Shown here: positions 63,301 through 64,000 of the stretch, piece after piece
How positions within the stretch are numbered: position 1 is the stretch's first letter
How the letters are laid out: every line of letters begins with the position of its first letter
Source of the DNA: Branchiostoma floridae
Lineage: Eukaryota > Chordata > Leptocardii > Amphioxiformes > Branchiostomatidae
Length of the DNA: 64,000 nucleotides
Reading direction: 5' to 3'
NCBI RefSeq assembly: GCF_000003815.2
Contig: NC_049993.1
Location: 12,699,189-12,763,188 of the forward strand
Position numbers and translations under genes: made by a program
The notes under the pieces: generated by a model
Databases searched by the model: none
Told to the model about the DNA's origin: nothing
The model's input: only the letters and a program-made list of their open reading frames with translations

Positions 63301-64000
63301 ATCATAATAGAAAACAGTTTTCTGAACCCTACACACTTAATTGTGTAATGACTGTTCTTTCTTCTTGGCTGAAAATGCCAAACATAGCAAACTTCCATTG
63401 CTTGGCAAACCACGACTCTTCACCTCAATTGAGAATGGCTACTTTTATACCGTTACATTAGTTTTCTGAAAGTGCCTCTTTTCTACCTCTAACCTTTAAC
63501 CTTTACAGGATGATTGACATCTGGGGCTTTCCTGTGGAAGTCACCCCAAGCCACATACCTGGCTGCCAGCTTGAATTAGGCATGAAAACCATCTAAAACC
63601 CAGACAAACAAACTCACAAACAGAAACAACTGGGCTGCTGATGGTCACAAAAACGATTTCATCCCTAGTATTTCTCCAATCTAAGCTGCTAAGTTCGCCG
63701 CAAAACCTCAAATATGTGTGTCAAACAAAGAATGCGTTTCACTCCAATGGGGCCAGGTCTGTCCAGTCTGCAAGAGCTGAAATATGATACCCCCGGGGGC
63801 CAACCTGTCACTGTTATCCAGTCCAACAACCATACCAACATTCAGACCTCCAGTACTTTTCCTTTCTTTTCAAGCTCAACAACAGTCACATCTGGTACAA
63901 CCAAAAACCATGCATCTTTCCCCTCTAGGTTAAAAATTACCTATCGTTTGGTTGCTAAGTGCGTCTGCAGACAGCCGGGGAAACTTGAGCTAAGGGCATT
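60325..64000. other. no recognisable gene
   Basis: AT-rich sequence with short random open frames only. I see no splice-compatible exon with a known domain, no RNA gene and no strong repeat. It may contain upstream regulatory sequence of the leftward-transcribed PI3K regulatory gene. Confidence 0.5.

Noticed and set aside
35431-64000. An SH3-encoding exon expected for a vertebrate-type p85 N-terminus
   Set aside because: I looked through the minus-strand frames upstream of exon 3 for ALYDY-like, GW and FPxxYV motifs and found none. A very short or diverged exon, or one in the N gap, cannot be fully excluded.

Overview
The window looks like nuclear DNA of an invertebrate chordate, most likely amphioxus (Branchiostoma). 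This is inferred from a many-exon PI3K p85-type gene with strongly chordate-like SH2 and inter-SH2 sequence, Tctex1-family genes, AT-rich intergenic DNA, and many small fold-back and 'TTCGCGG'-type repeats. No species marker was seen, so another deuterostome or a lophotrochozoan is not excluded.

Left part (1-22.5 kb): two intronless paralogous genes for Tctex1-domain dynein light chains lie head to head about 8.4 kb apart. One is on the minus strand (1590-2264) and one on the plus strand (10704-11357). They share a Ser/Arg-rich N-terminal extension with repeated basic-x-Ser motifs and a C-terminal Tctex1 domain. The rest of this part is non-coding. It holds microsatellites, a fold-back element at 2.65-2.81 kb, a 1.4-1.8 kb tandem duplication with a third inverted copy (13.9-18.5 kb), and short tandem repeats.

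Main part (22.5-59.2 kb): one gene on the minus strand. I reconstructed 21 coding exons whose splice phases all agree, giving 2745 nt including the stop (914 residues). The C-terminal half is a clear class IA PI3K regulatory subunit: nSH2, inter-SH2 coiled coil and cSH2, preceded by a RhoGAP/BH domain. The N-terminal half differs from vertebrate p85. I find no SH3 domain; instead there is a partly degenerate C1 domain, a SAM domain and a canonical C1 zinc finger. The predicted order is C1-SAM-C1-RhoGAP-SH2-iSH2-SH2. This is the most interesting object in the window. Exons 3-21 are strongly supported. Exon 2 is well supported by phase. Exon 1 lies across a 20 kb intron and is less certain.

The introns hold a 30-bp minisatellite (32.9-33.24 kb), several copies of an approximately 210-bp GC-motif element, tRNA-derived SINE-like pieces, local tandem duplications (one copies a splice acceptor) and fold-back elements. 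Intron 1 carries two perfect RFX X-box consensus sites 30 bp apart, close to exon 1.

Right part (59.2-64 kb): a possible 5' non-coding exon at 59.6-59.8 kb, then a 282-bp assembly gap (59977-60258) framed by about 65-bp inverted repeats. I recognise no gene from there to the end.
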